Source: Pedobacter sp. ok626 (GTDB lineage: Bacteria; Bacteroidota; Bacteroidia; Sphingobacteriales; Sphingobacteriaceae). From it: a stretch of DNA of 64,000 nucleotides. Location: NCBI RefSeq assembly GCF_900100435.1, contig NZ_FNEX01000020.1, positions 1-64,000 of the forward strand, in the 5' to 3' direction. The translations under genes and the position numbers were made by a program. The notes below the pieces were generated by a model. It worked only from the letters and a program-made list of their open reading frames with translations. It searched no databases and was not told where the DNA came from. This document shows, piece by piece, positions 25,741 through 35,400 of the stretch (positions within the stretch are counted from its first letter, which is position 1; each line of letters starts with the position of its first letter).

Positions 25741-28119
25741 TTAAAATTTGTAAGCAATGCTTAGTCTGTAGTTTCTTGGTGGATCACTTTGCCAGTAATA
25801 ATAATCTCCATAAGAAGCGCCACTATAAAGGTACTTGTCTAGAATGTTATATACATTTGCTGTTAAACGTATCTTATCCTTTTCCCAAAAGATACCACCG
25901 TCCAGTTTAAAGTTGCTAGGCAATTCCTGACTTCCGGAACCACCCCATGACCATGTACTACGGTCAGCCAGATAACTGAAACCACCAGATATTCCGGCAC
26001 CTTTTAATTCTCCTTTTTGAATTTTATAGCTCAACCATGCATTGGCATTGTGTTTAGCATATCCTGTTATTTTAGTTCCAACCGGAATGATCTCTCCATA
26101 AACCTCAGTTTCTTTACTTACTCTCGAATCTGTAAGTGCATAATTGGCTATAAGGTTTAATCCAGGTAAGATCTCTCCACGAAGGTCGAACTCAATACCT
26201 TTTGTTGTGCTTTGTCCCAATTGTAAAGAGAATGGGGCAGCAGGTGTGCTGGTTGGATCGGGTGATAATTCATTGTTTTTAAGAATACGGTAAGCAGCAA
26301 TGGTTGTGTTCCAACGGCCATCAAACCAATCTTTTTTTATTCCAAATTCAATGTTGTTTCCTGTAATTGGTTTAGGTTGTTCCCCACTTTTAATGGAGCC
26401 AGTTTGTGGAATGAAAGTTTGATCATATAAACCATATACAGAAGTTTGATCATCAATAGAAACACTTAAACCAACTCGTGGGGTGAATTTTTTGTCGTCG
26501 GTATCAGAACCATATTCAGATTGTTTTACTAAAGTATACCTTCCCGCAAGTGTTAACCGAATCTTGTTTTCCAGAAAACCAAGCTCATCTTGTAAGTACA
26601 AGCCTGTATAGGATTGATTTACACGACTATTTGCACCTCTTTGATATAAGCTTTTGCTACGATCAAATTGTGGTATGCCATTAATAGGGGTACCATATAC
26701 TGGATTATAAATGTTAAAGGGTTTAGTCGCATTATCAAGCGCGAATGATTGTCCAAAATCATAATAACGTTCCTTATCACCTACATCTAAACCCACCAAA
26801 ATGCGATGATTAATACTTCCCGTGGTGGCGTTGCCATTTAAAAATACCTGACCAAATTTATAGTTCAATGCGGCATCAAAAAGATAAAGATCACGAATTA
26901 CATCGCCATTGGCTGCTACAGATGAGGGCCATATATCGGTCGACTTTTGATTGAAACTTACGTAGGCCAATTGTGCTGTAAGTTTCCAATTGGCATTAAA
27001 ATGGTGTTGCATGTTTAGAAACAAGCTATGTTCTTTGGCAATGCTTGGATCTAAACCAGGTTCAGACATGGTGAAGTTTCTTGGTAGGGTAGCATAGCCA
27101 TCAGGTGCAAAAACATAAGCAGATCCAAGGTCAGATAAATTAACATGCTGATAATTATACTCAGCCGTTAACAAAGTTTGATCATCAATTTGATAGCTAA
27201 TCACGGGCGCAATGCTATAACGGTCGTTATACTCGTATGGGCGGTGTGAGTTTTTAGTTTGTCCCATTAAGTTTAACCTGTACAAAAGTTTGCCAGATTT
27301 ATTTAGTTTGCCATCCAAGTCAAGTGTACTGCGGTACATATCAAAACTGCCTAATGTAAAAGAGGCTTCTCCATTAAAATCTTTTCCGGTAGGTTTTTTA
27401 GTTACTACATTATAAATACCACTTGGTTCACCGTTAGACATCATAAAGCCAGATGGACCTTTTACAAATTCAATGTGGTCTACAAAGCTCATATCTTCTG
27501 TGAGTGGTCCCCAGTCAGATGTTAAGTTTATCCCGTTTCTAAAAGCTGCGGCCCTTGCACCACGCGTATTTACGCGGGTATAAATATCGCCCCAATGCTC
27601 TAATCTGGTTACACCACTTACATTTCTGATTACTCCGTCACTCATACTGGTAATTTGCTGATCGGCAAGTGTAGCAGAAGTAATGATTTGAATATTTTGC
27701 GGTACTTCTAATAGTGGAGCATCTAATCTTAGGGAAGAAGAAGGGGTGTCTACCTTATACTTCTTTTTATTACCCGAAACAACTACCTCTTTTAATTGAT
27801 CAGCACTTTCTAATAAACTGAAATTTATATTAACGGTTTGATTGCCAGAAACGGTTACTGTTTTTTCAGCACTTTTTAAACCTATGGCAGAAACCCGGAT
27901 GGTGTAATGGCCATCCTTTATTTTTACGAAACTATACTCGCCTTTGTTATCAGTAGTTACCACAATCCCTTTTCCCTTTAATCCTACACTAACATAAGCT
28001 GCGGCTTGCCCATCGGCGGTTAATACTTTTCCTTTTATACTATTACTTTGTTGGGCAATAGCTGTTATGGAGAAGAGAGAGAGCAGTGTTATTAAATTCA
28101 GTAGTCGAAGTTTACTCAT
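25741..28119 (-). CDS. TonB-dependent siderophore receptor
   Basis: The 792-residue outer-membrane receptor has a signal peptide (1-22), then a carboxypeptidase-regulatory-like domain (about 26-110, IKGKVLTADGQAAAYVSVGL). A TonB-box region (KEVVVSG) precedes the plug (about 130-245, with QNIQIITSATLADQQI and GPSGFMMSNGEPSGIYNVVTKKP, the hallmark of the siderophore-receptor subfamily). A 22-strand barrel follows, ending YRLSIAYKF. It imports a ferric siderophore whose identity cannot be read from the sequence. The promoter has near-consensus boxes flanked by two candidate iron operators. The PepSY-TM gene follows after 8 nt. Confidence 0.94.
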   Translation of the reverse strand: MSKLRLLNLITLLSLFSITAIAQQSNSIKGKVLTADGQAAAYVSVGLKGKGIVVTTDNKGEYSFVKIKDGHYTIRVSAIGLKSAEKTVTVSGNQTVNINFSLLESADQLKEVVVSGNKKKYKVDTPSSSLRLDAPLLEVPQNIQIITSATLADQQITSMSDGVIRNVSGVTRLEHWGDIYTRVNTRGARAAAFRNGINLTSDWGPLTEDMSFVDHIEFVKGPSGFMMSNGEPSGIYNVVTKKPTGKDFNGEASFTLGSFDMYRSTLDLDGKLNKSGKLLYRLNLMGQTKNSHRPYEYNDRYSIAPVISYQIDDQTLLTAEYNYQHVNLSDLGSAYVFAPDGYATLPRNFTMSEPGLDPSIAKEHSLFLNMQHHFNANWKLTAQLAYVSFNQKSTDIWPSSVAANGDVIRDLYLFDAALNYKFGQVFLNGNATTGSINHRILVGLDVGDKERYYDFGQSFALDNATKPFNIYNPVYGTPINGIPQFDRSKSLYQRGANSRVNQSYTGLYLQDELGFLENKIRLTLAGRYTLVKQSEYGSDTDDKKFTPRVGLSVSIDDQTSVYGLYDQTFIPQTGSIKSGEQPKPITGNNIEFGIKKDWFDGRWNTTIAAYRILKNNELSPDPTSTPAAPFSLQLGQSTTKGIEFDLRGEILPGLNLIANYALTDSRVSKETEVYGEIIPVGTKITGYAKHNANAWLSYKIQKGELKGAGISGGFSYLADRSTWSWGGSGSQELPSNFKLDGGIFWEKDKIRLTANVYNILDKYLYSGASYGDYYYWQSDPPRNYRLSIAYKF

Positions 28120-28128
28120 GTGCTTATT

Positions 28129-28141
28129 TAGATTAATTCTA
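28129..28141. promoter_or_regulatory. Putative iron operator, receptor-proximal
   Basis: TAGA-TTAAT-TCTA lies just before the receptor ATG (28119), overlapping the expected transcription start of the promoter at 28150-28180. It shares the TAGA-N5-TCTA pattern with 28188-28200 and 22141-22155. Confidence 0.45.
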
Positions 28142-28149
28142 TCTTACGG

Positions 28150-28180
28150 CAAATATTACATCTATTTTTTTATAAACAAA
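28150..28180 (-). promoter_or_regulatory. Siderophore receptor promoter
   Basis: On the minus strand TTTG (28180-28177) is followed after 19 bp by AATATTTG (28157-28150), one mismatch from TAnnTTTG. Candidate operators lie on both sides, at 28188-28200 upstream and 28129-28141 at the start site. Confidence 0.6.
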
Positions 28181-28187
28181 ATTTATT

Positions 28188-28200
28188 TAGAATTATTCTA
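28188..28200. promoter_or_regulatory. Putative iron operator, receptor-distal
   Basis: TAGAAT-T-ATTCTA is a perfect 13-bp palindrome immediately upstream of the -33 element of the siderophore-receptor promoter. It is the best of three similar sites in this island. Confidence 0.5.
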
Positions 28201-28347
28201 GTTAATGTATGTTGTTGGATAAATTTGGGCTTATTTTATCAACCTGCTTTCTATACAAAAAAGAAAAACTGAAGCATTAAAACTTAAAATGCTGGCCTTG
28301 CTTCGGGAAAGTTACCTTATAGTTAACTCTACATAAGCGCCATATAA
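28201..28347. other. Intergenic stretch, no feature recognised
   Basis: This is the distal part of the 451-bp gap between the siderophore receptor and the small exported protein. I see no ORF, RNA gene or clear promoter here. It runs directly into the CCGG array at 28348. Confidence 0.5.
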
Positions 28348-28414
28348 CCGGCATATAGCCGGACATTCTCCGGACACTCTCCGGACTAAGCCGGTCAGTG
28401 TCCGGTTAATGTCC
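28348..28414. repeat. Helically phased CCGG array with long imperfect hairpin
   Basis: Six CCGG tetramers start at 28348, 28359, 28370, 28381, 28391 and 28402, with spacings of 11, 11, 11, 10 and 11 bp. The last four, with flanks, also fold as a nested hairpin. GGACATT (28361-28367) pairs with AATGTCC (28408-28414), CCGGACACT with AGTGTCCGG, and CCGG with CCGG around an ACTAAG loop. Two-base symmetric mismatches separate the helices. No T run follows, so this is not a standard terminator. The origin and role are unknown. Confidence 0.8.
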
Positions 28415-28518
28415 CTTAATTAATGGTGAATTAAATTGCTTTTGATAAGAGTCAGGGCGAAACGCACCGAGACTACTTTAATATGACGTCTTTGCAGTAA
28501 AAAATCTCCCACAAAAAG

Positions 28519-28550
28519 AAAGGCCATCTGTGATGGAACAGATGGCCTTT
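28519..28550. terminator. Terminator after the small basic protein
   Basis: AAAGGCCATCTGT pairs perfectly with ACAGATGGCCTTT around a GATGGA loop, 20 nt after the stop of the gene at 28571-28771 on the minus strand. It shows that this tiny gene ends a real transcript. Confidence 0.88.
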
Positions 28551-28570
28551 ACTAAAAACTTAACGAATTA

Positions 28571-28771
28571 CTATTTGCCAGCTTTTTTAGCTTCTACTGG
28601 TTTTACTTCAGCTTTAGCAGTCGCAGCAACAGCTTTTTTAGCTGCTTTTTTGTGCTTAGGTTTAGCAGTTGCAGTTGTAGCAGTTGCAGTTTTGGCAGCT
28701 GGAGTAGTGTTTTGTGCGAATGCGCCGAAAGTTGTTGCAACTAATGCTAGCGCTAAAATTGTTCTTTTCAT
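28571..28771 (-). CDS. Small exported Lys/Ala-rich basic protein (Asr-like composition)
   Basis: The 66-residue product has a textbook signal peptide (1-20, MKRTILALAL...GAFAQ). The 46-residue mature part is made almost only of Ala, Lys and Thr, with about 12 Lys, one His and two acidic residues, including KPKHKKAAKK. It should be disordered and strongly basic in the periplasm. Composition and context recall the enterobacterial acid-shock protein Asr, which is controlled by OmpR-family two-component systems; homology is not claimed. A histidine kinase/response regulator pair lies directly upstream, the promoter carries an 11-bp direct repeat, and a good terminator follows. The coding DNA is built from short GCAGTT-like repeats. 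Confidence 0.72.
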   Translation of the reverse strand: MKRTILALALVATTFGAFAQNTTPAAKTATATTATAKPKHKKAAKKAVAATAKAEVKPVEAKKAGK

Positions 28772-28820
28772 GTTATAATTTATTTAGTGTTTTTTGTTAT
28801 ATCAAAGTTGCACACACTAA

Positions 28821-28837
28821 ATGAAGATTTGATGAAG
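28821..28837. promoter_or_regulatory. 11-bp direct repeat, candidate response-regulator site
   Basis: ATGAAG at 28821-28826 recurs at 28832-28837, with starts 11 bp apart, as bound by OmpR/PhoB-family regulators. It lies just upstream of a -7-like CAACTTTG (minus strand, 28810-28803), where it would cover the -33 region of the small basic protein's promoter. The OmpR-family gene is two genes upstream. Confidence 0.45.
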
Positions 28838-28843
28838 AACAAT

Positions 28844-30154
28844 TCAGTTTGGGAAAATAATGCGTACCTGTGTTCCCTGGCCCTTTTCTGAACTTATATC
28901 AACCTTAATGTCGTGAAAAGCAGCGATACTTCTTACGATCGCCAAACCCAATCCGTGGCTATCTTCTTTCTCTGATTGAAGTTTTTCAAAACGAATGAAG
29001 GCATTTTGGACTACCTCAGGATCCATTCCAAGACCGGTATCAGCAATTACAAGGGTGTAACCTTCGGCAGAAGGTTCGCTATAGATATTTACGGAGCCTG
29101 ATGGCTTATTATATTTTATCGCATTGTTGATTAAATTCATCAACAGCGTATGAAAGAGTGACCTATTTCCAGTGAAGCTGTAATCATCACGCAGATCGAT
29201 GTGCATTTTAAGCTTCATCATGAGCAGTCGATGTTCCAGTTCTTCATGTACTTCTTCTACAGTATGTTTTACCGAGATGATATCTGTTTTCCCATACTGT
29301 TGGTTCTCGACCTTCGAAATTAACAACAAGCTGTTTATTATTGCTTTTAGGCGGTTCAATGTTTTTAAACAGGCAAATAGTTTATTTTCCCCTTCGGGAC
29401 TTAGTTGCTCATCATTTAACAGGTTTTCGAGCCTGGTATTGAGGATGGAAATAGGGGTAAGCAGCTCGTGTGATACATTAGCGATAAACTCTTTTTCGGT
29501 AAGGAAAAGTGTCGCAATTTTATTCATCAGCACACTGATGCTCCGATCCAGTATTTTAAAATCGTCTGTACTTGTCTTTACAGGTTGATAATTAAAATTA
29601 ATGGGGTCGTTTACCTTGTTCAGCTTTTGATCAATGATTTGGTAGAAAGGGGCAAGCAAAAACTGCATAAAGCCGAGATCAATAATTAAGGTAAGGATAA
29701 CGGCTGCAATCAAGATCCCAAAAGTAAACATGGAAATAGTACGTTCCAATTGGGCTAAGGTTGACATGGTTTCACCAAGTTCGAGTCTATAGCTTTTTCC
29801 TTCGTAGCTAAAGTCAGTAATCAGGATTTGAAAGTCCTCTTGTGTCCCTTCAATACTGCGTATTTCCTGTATAAATTTCTGCTTTATGGGGTGATCCTCT
29901 TTTTTTATTTCCTTAAGAATGATGTATTCCTCACGCAAGAGGTTGTAGTCTGTAAATGTTTTTTGGGAGAGTAGGTCATTTATCTCTATGTTGGAAAGAT
30001 TGGAAATGAGTCTGACCTTTTTTTGTAATAGCCGCCTTTGGATGTGGTTTATCGAGATGTGGTTGATAGAGACCAATATCAGGATGCCCAATATGGTAAT
30101 AATGGCGATTTTGGTTAGGGTGTTGTATAAAGCAAGTTTGAATTGTAATTTCAT
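28844..30154 (-). CDS. Sensor histidine kinase
   Basis: The 436-residue kinase has an N-terminal membrane helix (about 12-32), a periplasmic sensor of about 110 residues, a second helix (about 143-167), and a HisKA domain with the phospho-acceptor His229 in ANVSHELLTPIS. The HATPase domain carries the N box (LINNAIKYN), DTGLGMDPE and GLGLAIV. The sensor domain is not recognised. It follows the response regulator gene after 36 nt. The small basic protein gene starts 72 nt after its stop, in the same direction. Confidence 0.93.
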   Translation of the reverse strand: MKLQFKLALYNTLTKIAIITILGILILVSINHISINHIQRRLLQKKVRLISNLSNIEINDLLSQKTFTDYNLLREEYIILKEIKKEDHPIKQKFIQEIRSIEGTQEDFQILITDFSYEGKSYRLELGETMSTLAQLERTISMFTFGILIAAVILTLIIDLGFMQFLLAPFYQIIDQKLNKVNDPINFNYQPVKTSTDDFKILDRSISVLMNKIATLFLTEKEFIANVSHELLTPISILNTRLENLLNDEQLSPEGENKLFACLKTLNRLKAIINSLLLISKVENQQYGKTDIISVKHTVEEVHEELEHRLLMMKLKMHIDLRDDYSFTGNRSLFHTLLMNLINNAIKYNKPSGSVNIYSEPSAEGYTLVIADTGLGMDPEVVQNAFIRFEKLQSEKEDSHGLGLAIVRSIAAFHDIKVDISSEKGQGTQVRIIFPN

Positions 30155-30190
30155 ATGGGCATTGCTTGTATAAAACTTAGCTTTTATTTT

Positions 30191-30868
30191 TTAAAAATTA
30201 ATGCGGTAACCTATGCTTCTAACGGTTTCAAACCAATCTATTGGAGCATGTGCAGCCAGTTTTTTACGAAGATTTTTTACATGAACATCCACAAAGTTAG
30301 AGTCAGAGTTTACCTCTAGTATATCTCCCCAAACGTGCTCAGTGAGATTTACCCTTGATATAACCCTATTTTTGCTCAATATTAGGTAATTAAAAATCTC
30401 AAATTCTTTGTTGGTTAGATTAATGCGCTCTCCATTAAAACTCACTTTATGATTTTTGATATCCAGTGTAAAACCATGAACGTTCACTTCATTCATCACC
30501 AGCTTATGTTTACGGCGGATGATGGCGTGCATTCTGGCCAAAAGTTCTGTTAAGGAGAAAGGCTTTGGTAGATAATCGTCGGCACCTGCTTCCAGACCTT
30601 TAATCCGGTCGTCCACATCACCGCGGGCAGTGAGTATTATGACTGCATCTTCCCGTCCTGGTATTTTCTTTAACTGATGTAAAAGTTCAAAACCATCTCC
30701 ACCAGGTAAGCTAAGATCTAATAGGATAAAATCGTAGGTGTTGACAAAGATTTTCTCTTCAGCAGATGACTTTTTCCAGGCATGTTCAATGGTGTAACCT
30801 TCTTTGCCCAGAAATTCGGCTATTTCTAAACCCAGTGTTTTTTCGTCTTCAACTATCAGGATGTTCAT
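30191..30868 (-). CDS. OmpR-family response regulator
   Basis: The 225-residue protein has a receiver domain (1-118) with the acidic pocket VEDE, phospho-acceptor Asp51 in LLDLSLPGGDG and the conserved Lys in LPKPFSL. A winged-helix DNA-binding domain follows (about 125-222, LTNKEFEIFNYL...VHVKNLRKKL). It is the first gene of a probable operon with the sensor kinase at 28844-30154. A candidate binding site is the 11-bp direct repeat at 28821-28837. Confidence 0.95.
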   Translation of the reverse strand: MNILIVEDEKTLGLEIAEFLGKEGYTIEHAWKKSSAEEKIFVNTYDFILLDLSLPGGDGFELLHQLKKIPGREDAVIILTARGDVDDRIKGLEAGADDYLPKPFSLTELLARMHAIIRRKHKLVMNEVNVHGFTLDIKNHKVSFNGERINLTNKEFEIFNYLILSKNRVISRVNLTEHVWGDILEVNSDSNFVDVHVKNLRKKLAAHAPIDWFETVRSIGYRINF

Positions 30869-30930
30869 TGGATAAAATAAAGCTTAATCGTATTAGAAGA
30901 TGAAGCTAGGTAAAAAGAACTGATAAAAGA

Positions 30931-30962
30931 AAAGGTATACGATTTCTCCATCGCATACCTTT
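30931..30962. terminator. Terminator of the RND efflux operon
   Basis: AAAGGTAT-A-CGAT pairs with ATCG-C-ATACCTTT (one A/C mismatch) around TTCTCC, about 32 nt after the stop of the efflux outer-membrane gene on the minus strand. It separates the operon from the two-component system. Confidence 0.75.
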
Positions 30963-30994
30963 CTGTTTCTGGTTATTTAGATTTTGTTATTCTA

Positions 30995-32398
30995 TTATTT
31001 CCAACCGCCACCTAATGCTCTATATAAATTAACCACAGACTGTAATTTTTGAAGTCTGTCGTTGATGCTGCTAAGCTGAGCTGCCAATAAACTTTGTTCA
31101 GATGTCAATACGTCAGTATAGTTTGTTGCCGAACTGTAGCGCAACAATTCTTTCGTAAAATCAACTGCTTTAGTTAAAGAGGCAACCTGTTTTGCTCTTG
31201 TCGTTTCTTTTTGAGCCGCTGTCTGGTAAGCAAATAGGGCATCAGATACTTCTTGTCCACCTGTTAATAAGGTTTGTTGGAAGCTGTAAAATGCGATTTG
31301 TTGCTGTGCCTGCGCTGTTTTTAAACGGGCCTTGTTCTGACCTTTATTAAAAATCGGTTGGGTAATACCACCAATTAAATTGTAGAATAGCGAATTGTCG
31401 AAAAAGTTTTTTAAGCTTAAGCTAGATAAACCAGCATTTGCAGTTAAGGTTAAAGCAGGGTAGAAATATGCTTTGGCTACATTTTTATTCTCAAATGCAG
31501 CTCTGAAAGCAAATTCTGCTGCTTGTACATCAGGTCTGTTTTGCAACAATTGTGCTGATACGCCAGTTTGTAAATTGCTATAGGTAGTCTGCTGATCAAG
31601 TGTAGAACGGTCTATCTTTCCCGGGCCTCTTCCTAAAAGGATGCTCAATGCGTTTTCAGTTTCTCTGATGCTTCTTTTTAAATCCGGAAGTGTTACTTGT
31701 GCGGCATATAAATTGGCCTCACTTTGTACTACTGCTGCACCATTTACCACTGCACCTTCTTTTAAGGATTTCATGGTTTCTACATCCTTTTCTCTGATTT
31801 TGACGGTTTGCTCAGTAATAGATAATTGCTTATCCAGTGCCAGCAAGTTGTAGTAACCATTGGCTATATTGGCAATAAGCTGAGTCTGTACCGCTCTTTT
31901 TGCTGCATCGCTTTGCAATAAAGAAGCATAAGCAGAGCGTTTTGCACTGCTTAGTTTACCCCAAATGTCAGCTTCCCAGCTTGTACTTAGCTGGGCTTTA
32001 TAAGTTTGAGTTTCAGTATTGATGTTGATGCCTGGAGGAAAGTTTAATGCTGCTCTTGATTGCTTAGCATCCGTTACCGAAACATCGGCCGTTAAACTTG
32101 GCAATAAAGCTGCTCTACTTTGCAGTAGCGTAGCTTCAGCTATTTTAATTCTTTCAATGGCCTGTTTCAGGTCAAGGTTTCCGCCTATGCCTTCTTCAAT
32201 AAGGGATTGCAATCCTGCATCCACAAATAGCGTTTTCCATTGCAGATTCGCAATTGTAGTGCTGTCTGTACTGGTATTGCCGCGGTATAGATCATTGCTG
32301 ATTACGGCCGGGCGTTCGTACTTCTTCGTTACACAGGCCGATAAGGTCAGTACGGAAAAGCCGATGATGAAATAATATTTATGATATCTGGTGTTCAT
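30995..32398 (-). CDS. RND efflux outer-membrane lipoprotein (NodT/TolC family)
   Basis: The 467-residue protein has a lipoprotein signal ending LTLSAC near residue 22 and two outer-membrane-efflux repeats rich in long coiled-coil helices and QAEAFRAAF-like segments. SWEADIWGKLSSAKRSA and RPDVQAAEFAFRAA are family hallmarks. It forms the TolC-like exit duct for the RND pump encoded just upstream, 10 nt away. It is the last gene of the tetR-MFP-RND-OMF operon and is followed by a terminator. Confidence 0.94.
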   Translation of the reverse strand: MNTRYHKYYFIIGFSVLTLSACVTKKYERPAVISNDLYRGNTSTDSTTIANLQWKTLFVDAGLQSLIEEGIGGNLDLKQAIERIKIAEATLLQSRAALLPSLTADVSVTDAKQSRAALNFPPGININTETQTYKAQLSTSWEADIWGKLSSAKRSAYASLLQSDAAKRAVQTQLIANIANGYYNLLALDKQLSITEQTVKIREKDVETMKSLKEGAVVNGAAVVQSEANLYAAQVTLPDLKRSIRETENALSILLGRGPGKIDRSTLDQQTTYSNLQTGVSAQLLQNRPDVQAAEFAFRAAFENKNVAKAYFYPALTLTANAGLSSLSLKNFFDNSLFYNLIGGITQPIFNKGQNKARLKTAQAQQQIAFYSFQQTLLTGGQEVSDALFAYQTAAQKETTRAKQVASLTKAVDFTKELLRYSSATNYTDVLTSEQSLLAAQLSSINDRLQKLQSVVNLYRALGGGWK

Positions 32399-32408
32399 GT
32401 TCTTTAAA

Positions 32409-35400
32409 TTAATGTTCGCGGGTGTCTACTTCAGGAAATGCAATGGTTTCCTGTACTGGGCCATATCCTTCATCAAAAGGCGATTTGTTACTTACTCTTT
32501 CTTGTAGACTTTGGAACACGATGAATAAGGTAGGGATTACAAATATCCCGAATATGGTTCCGATAAGCATACCACCTACAGCTCCTGTACCAATTGATTT
32601 ATTACCTGCCGCACCTACTCCGGTCGATAGCATCAATGGCAATAGTCCCAGGATAAAAGCGAAAGAGGTCATAAGGATTGGACGTAAACGAGCTGTCGCG
32701 CCGCTAATGGCCGCACTTACAATGCTCATTCCTTTTCTTCGTCTATCAACAGCAAACTCCACAATCAAAATGGCATTTTTGGCGAGTAAACCTACCAGCA
32801 TGATCAGCGTGATCTGTGTATAGATGTTGTTATCTACGCCAAATATTTTATCGAATATAAATACGCCTGCTAAACCAATCGGCAATGAAATCAGTACTGC
32901 TAATGGTAGTATATAGCTTTCGTATTGCGCGCAAAGTAGGAAGTAAACGAATATTACGCAAAGCAAGAAAATGTATATGGTCTGACTACCGCTCGACATC
33001 TCTTCACGTGATAAACCAGAAAACTCGTATCCAAATCCACTAGGTAAGTGGATAGCTGCTTCTTCTTGTACTGCCTTTAGCGCGTCACCTGAACTGTATC
33101 CTGGATTCGGACTTCCTGTTACTGCAATAGAAGTAAATAGGTTGAAACGTGATATCGCTTGTGGTCCGTAAACCTTTTTCAAGGTGATGAAATTGCTGAT
33201 AGGAGCCATTTTACCACTTGAATTTCTAACGTATATATTGTTTAATGTTTCCTGATTAGCACGGTAAGGCGCATCAGCCTGGTACATTACACGGTACTGT
33301 TTTCCGTATTTGTTAAAGTTGGATGCATAAACACCACCATAGTAACCTTGCAATGTAGCCAATACATCACTAACACTTAGTCCAGCTTGTTTTACTGTAG
33401 CTACATTTACGTCAATTTGGTATTGAGGGAAATTAGGGTTAAATGATGTTGAGGCATATTGAATTTCAGGTCTTTTGCTTAATGCGGCCAGGAATTCGTT
33501 TCCAACGGTATTGAATTTATTGATGTCACCACCCGTTTTATCTTGTAACTGGAATTCAAAACCACCACTGGTACCAAATCCCTGAATAGTAGGAGGGGCA
33601 AAGAAGATCACTCTAGCACCTTTGATGTTGGCAGTTTTGGCAAATAATTCACCAATAATTGCTTTTACATCACGTTTACGTTCATTCCAAGGTAATAGTT
33701 TTCCAATTACCATACCGTACGAACTTCCCGAACCACTAATCATGCTTCGACCAACTACTGTCAAAGAGTTTTTAATCTCTGGGATGGTATGGGCAATGCT
33801 GTCAATTTGTTTAATCACTATGGCAGTTTGCTCTAGTGAGGTAGCTGGAGGTAGTGAAATATCGGACATAATGGTACCCAAATCCTCGTTAGGTACGAAA
33901 CCTTTTGGCGTGGTGTTCATTGTCCAGATCAAAACAACCGTAAACAAGGCAAGTCCTGCACCAGCAAGCCATTTCCTTCTTGCTAAAAAGCTTACAGAAC
34001 GCTTGTATCTGTTGGTCATGGTATCAAAAGAAGTATTAAATGCGGCATAAAAACGTTGCATGAAGTTCTTTTTCTTGCCGTGATCATCGGCATGAGGTTT
34101 CAATAACAAAGCACAAAGAGCCGGACTTAACGTTAAGGCATTGATTGCCGAAAGGATAATGGCAATGGCCAGGGTTAAACCAAACTGCTTATAGAATACA
34201 CCTGATGAACCTTGAATAAAACTTACCGGAATAAATACGGCTGCCATAACCAGTGTAATGGAAATAATGGCACCTGTAATGTCTTCCATTGCATCAATAG
34301 TCGCTTTTTTTGCCGACTTGTATCCATGATCGAGTTTGGCGTGAACGGCCTCTACGACCACAATGGCATCATCCACCACAATACCAATAGCCAATACTAA
34401 TGCGAAAAGCGTAAGTAGGTTAATCGTAAATCCAAATAAACTAAGGAAGAAGAAAGTACCTAAAATAGCAACCGGTACACTGATGGCTGGGATTAAGGTC
34501 GAACGGAAATCCTGAAGGAAAATAAATACAACAATGAAAACCAGGATAAATGCCTCGATTAGGGTGTGAATTACCTTTTCGATGGATGCATCAAGGAAGT
34601 CGTTCACGTTTACCAATGAGGTATAATATACGCCTTTAGGAAAGGTGAGCGATGCCTGGTCCAGAATTTTTATCGAACCTTCGATTACATCTTTTGCGTT
34701 TGAACCAGCTGTTTGGTTAATGGCAATACCCAATGCAGGTTTGCCATTAAAGCGCACTGTACTGGCGTAACTTTGTGCACCTAATTCAATTCTGGCAATG
34801 TCTTTTAATCTTAGTATTTGACCATTTTCTGCTGTTTTGATAATGATGTTGCTAAATTCAACTTCATTTTTTAAACGTCCCGAGTATTTTAAGGTGTATT
34901 GGAACGATTGGTCACCTTGTTCTCCAAACTGACCCGGAGCAGCTTCAACATTTTGCTCTGCAAGGGCTAGACTTACATCATTAGGAACCAATCCGTAAGT
35001 GGCCATTACATCTGGTTTAAGCCAGATTCTCATCGAGTAATCCATTAATCCAAATGCAGTTGCATCACCAACTCCGTTAACACGCTTGATTTGTGGAATC
35101 AAGTTGATGTTGGCATAATTCTGTAAAAACTTCTGGTCGTAAGAAGCACTGTCGCTATAAATACCAAAGATCAGTACGTTACTGGCCTGACGTTTTGCAG
35201 TGACTACACCTGAACGGGTTACCTCTGCAGGTAATAAGCTACTTGCTCTGGCTACCCTGTTTTGCACGTTTACTGCTGCCAGATCGGGGTTTGTACCCAG
35301 TTTAAAGTTGATGGTGATGGTAGCTGTACCATCGTTACTTGCAGATGAGGTCATGTAAGTCATGTCTTCAACACCGTTAATCTGCTCTTCCAGCGGGATA

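Noticed and set aside
28348..28414. CCGG array considered as a CRISPR
   Set aside because: The repeat unit is only 4 bp with 6-7 bp spacers and no cas genes; nothing matches CRISPR size or structure.
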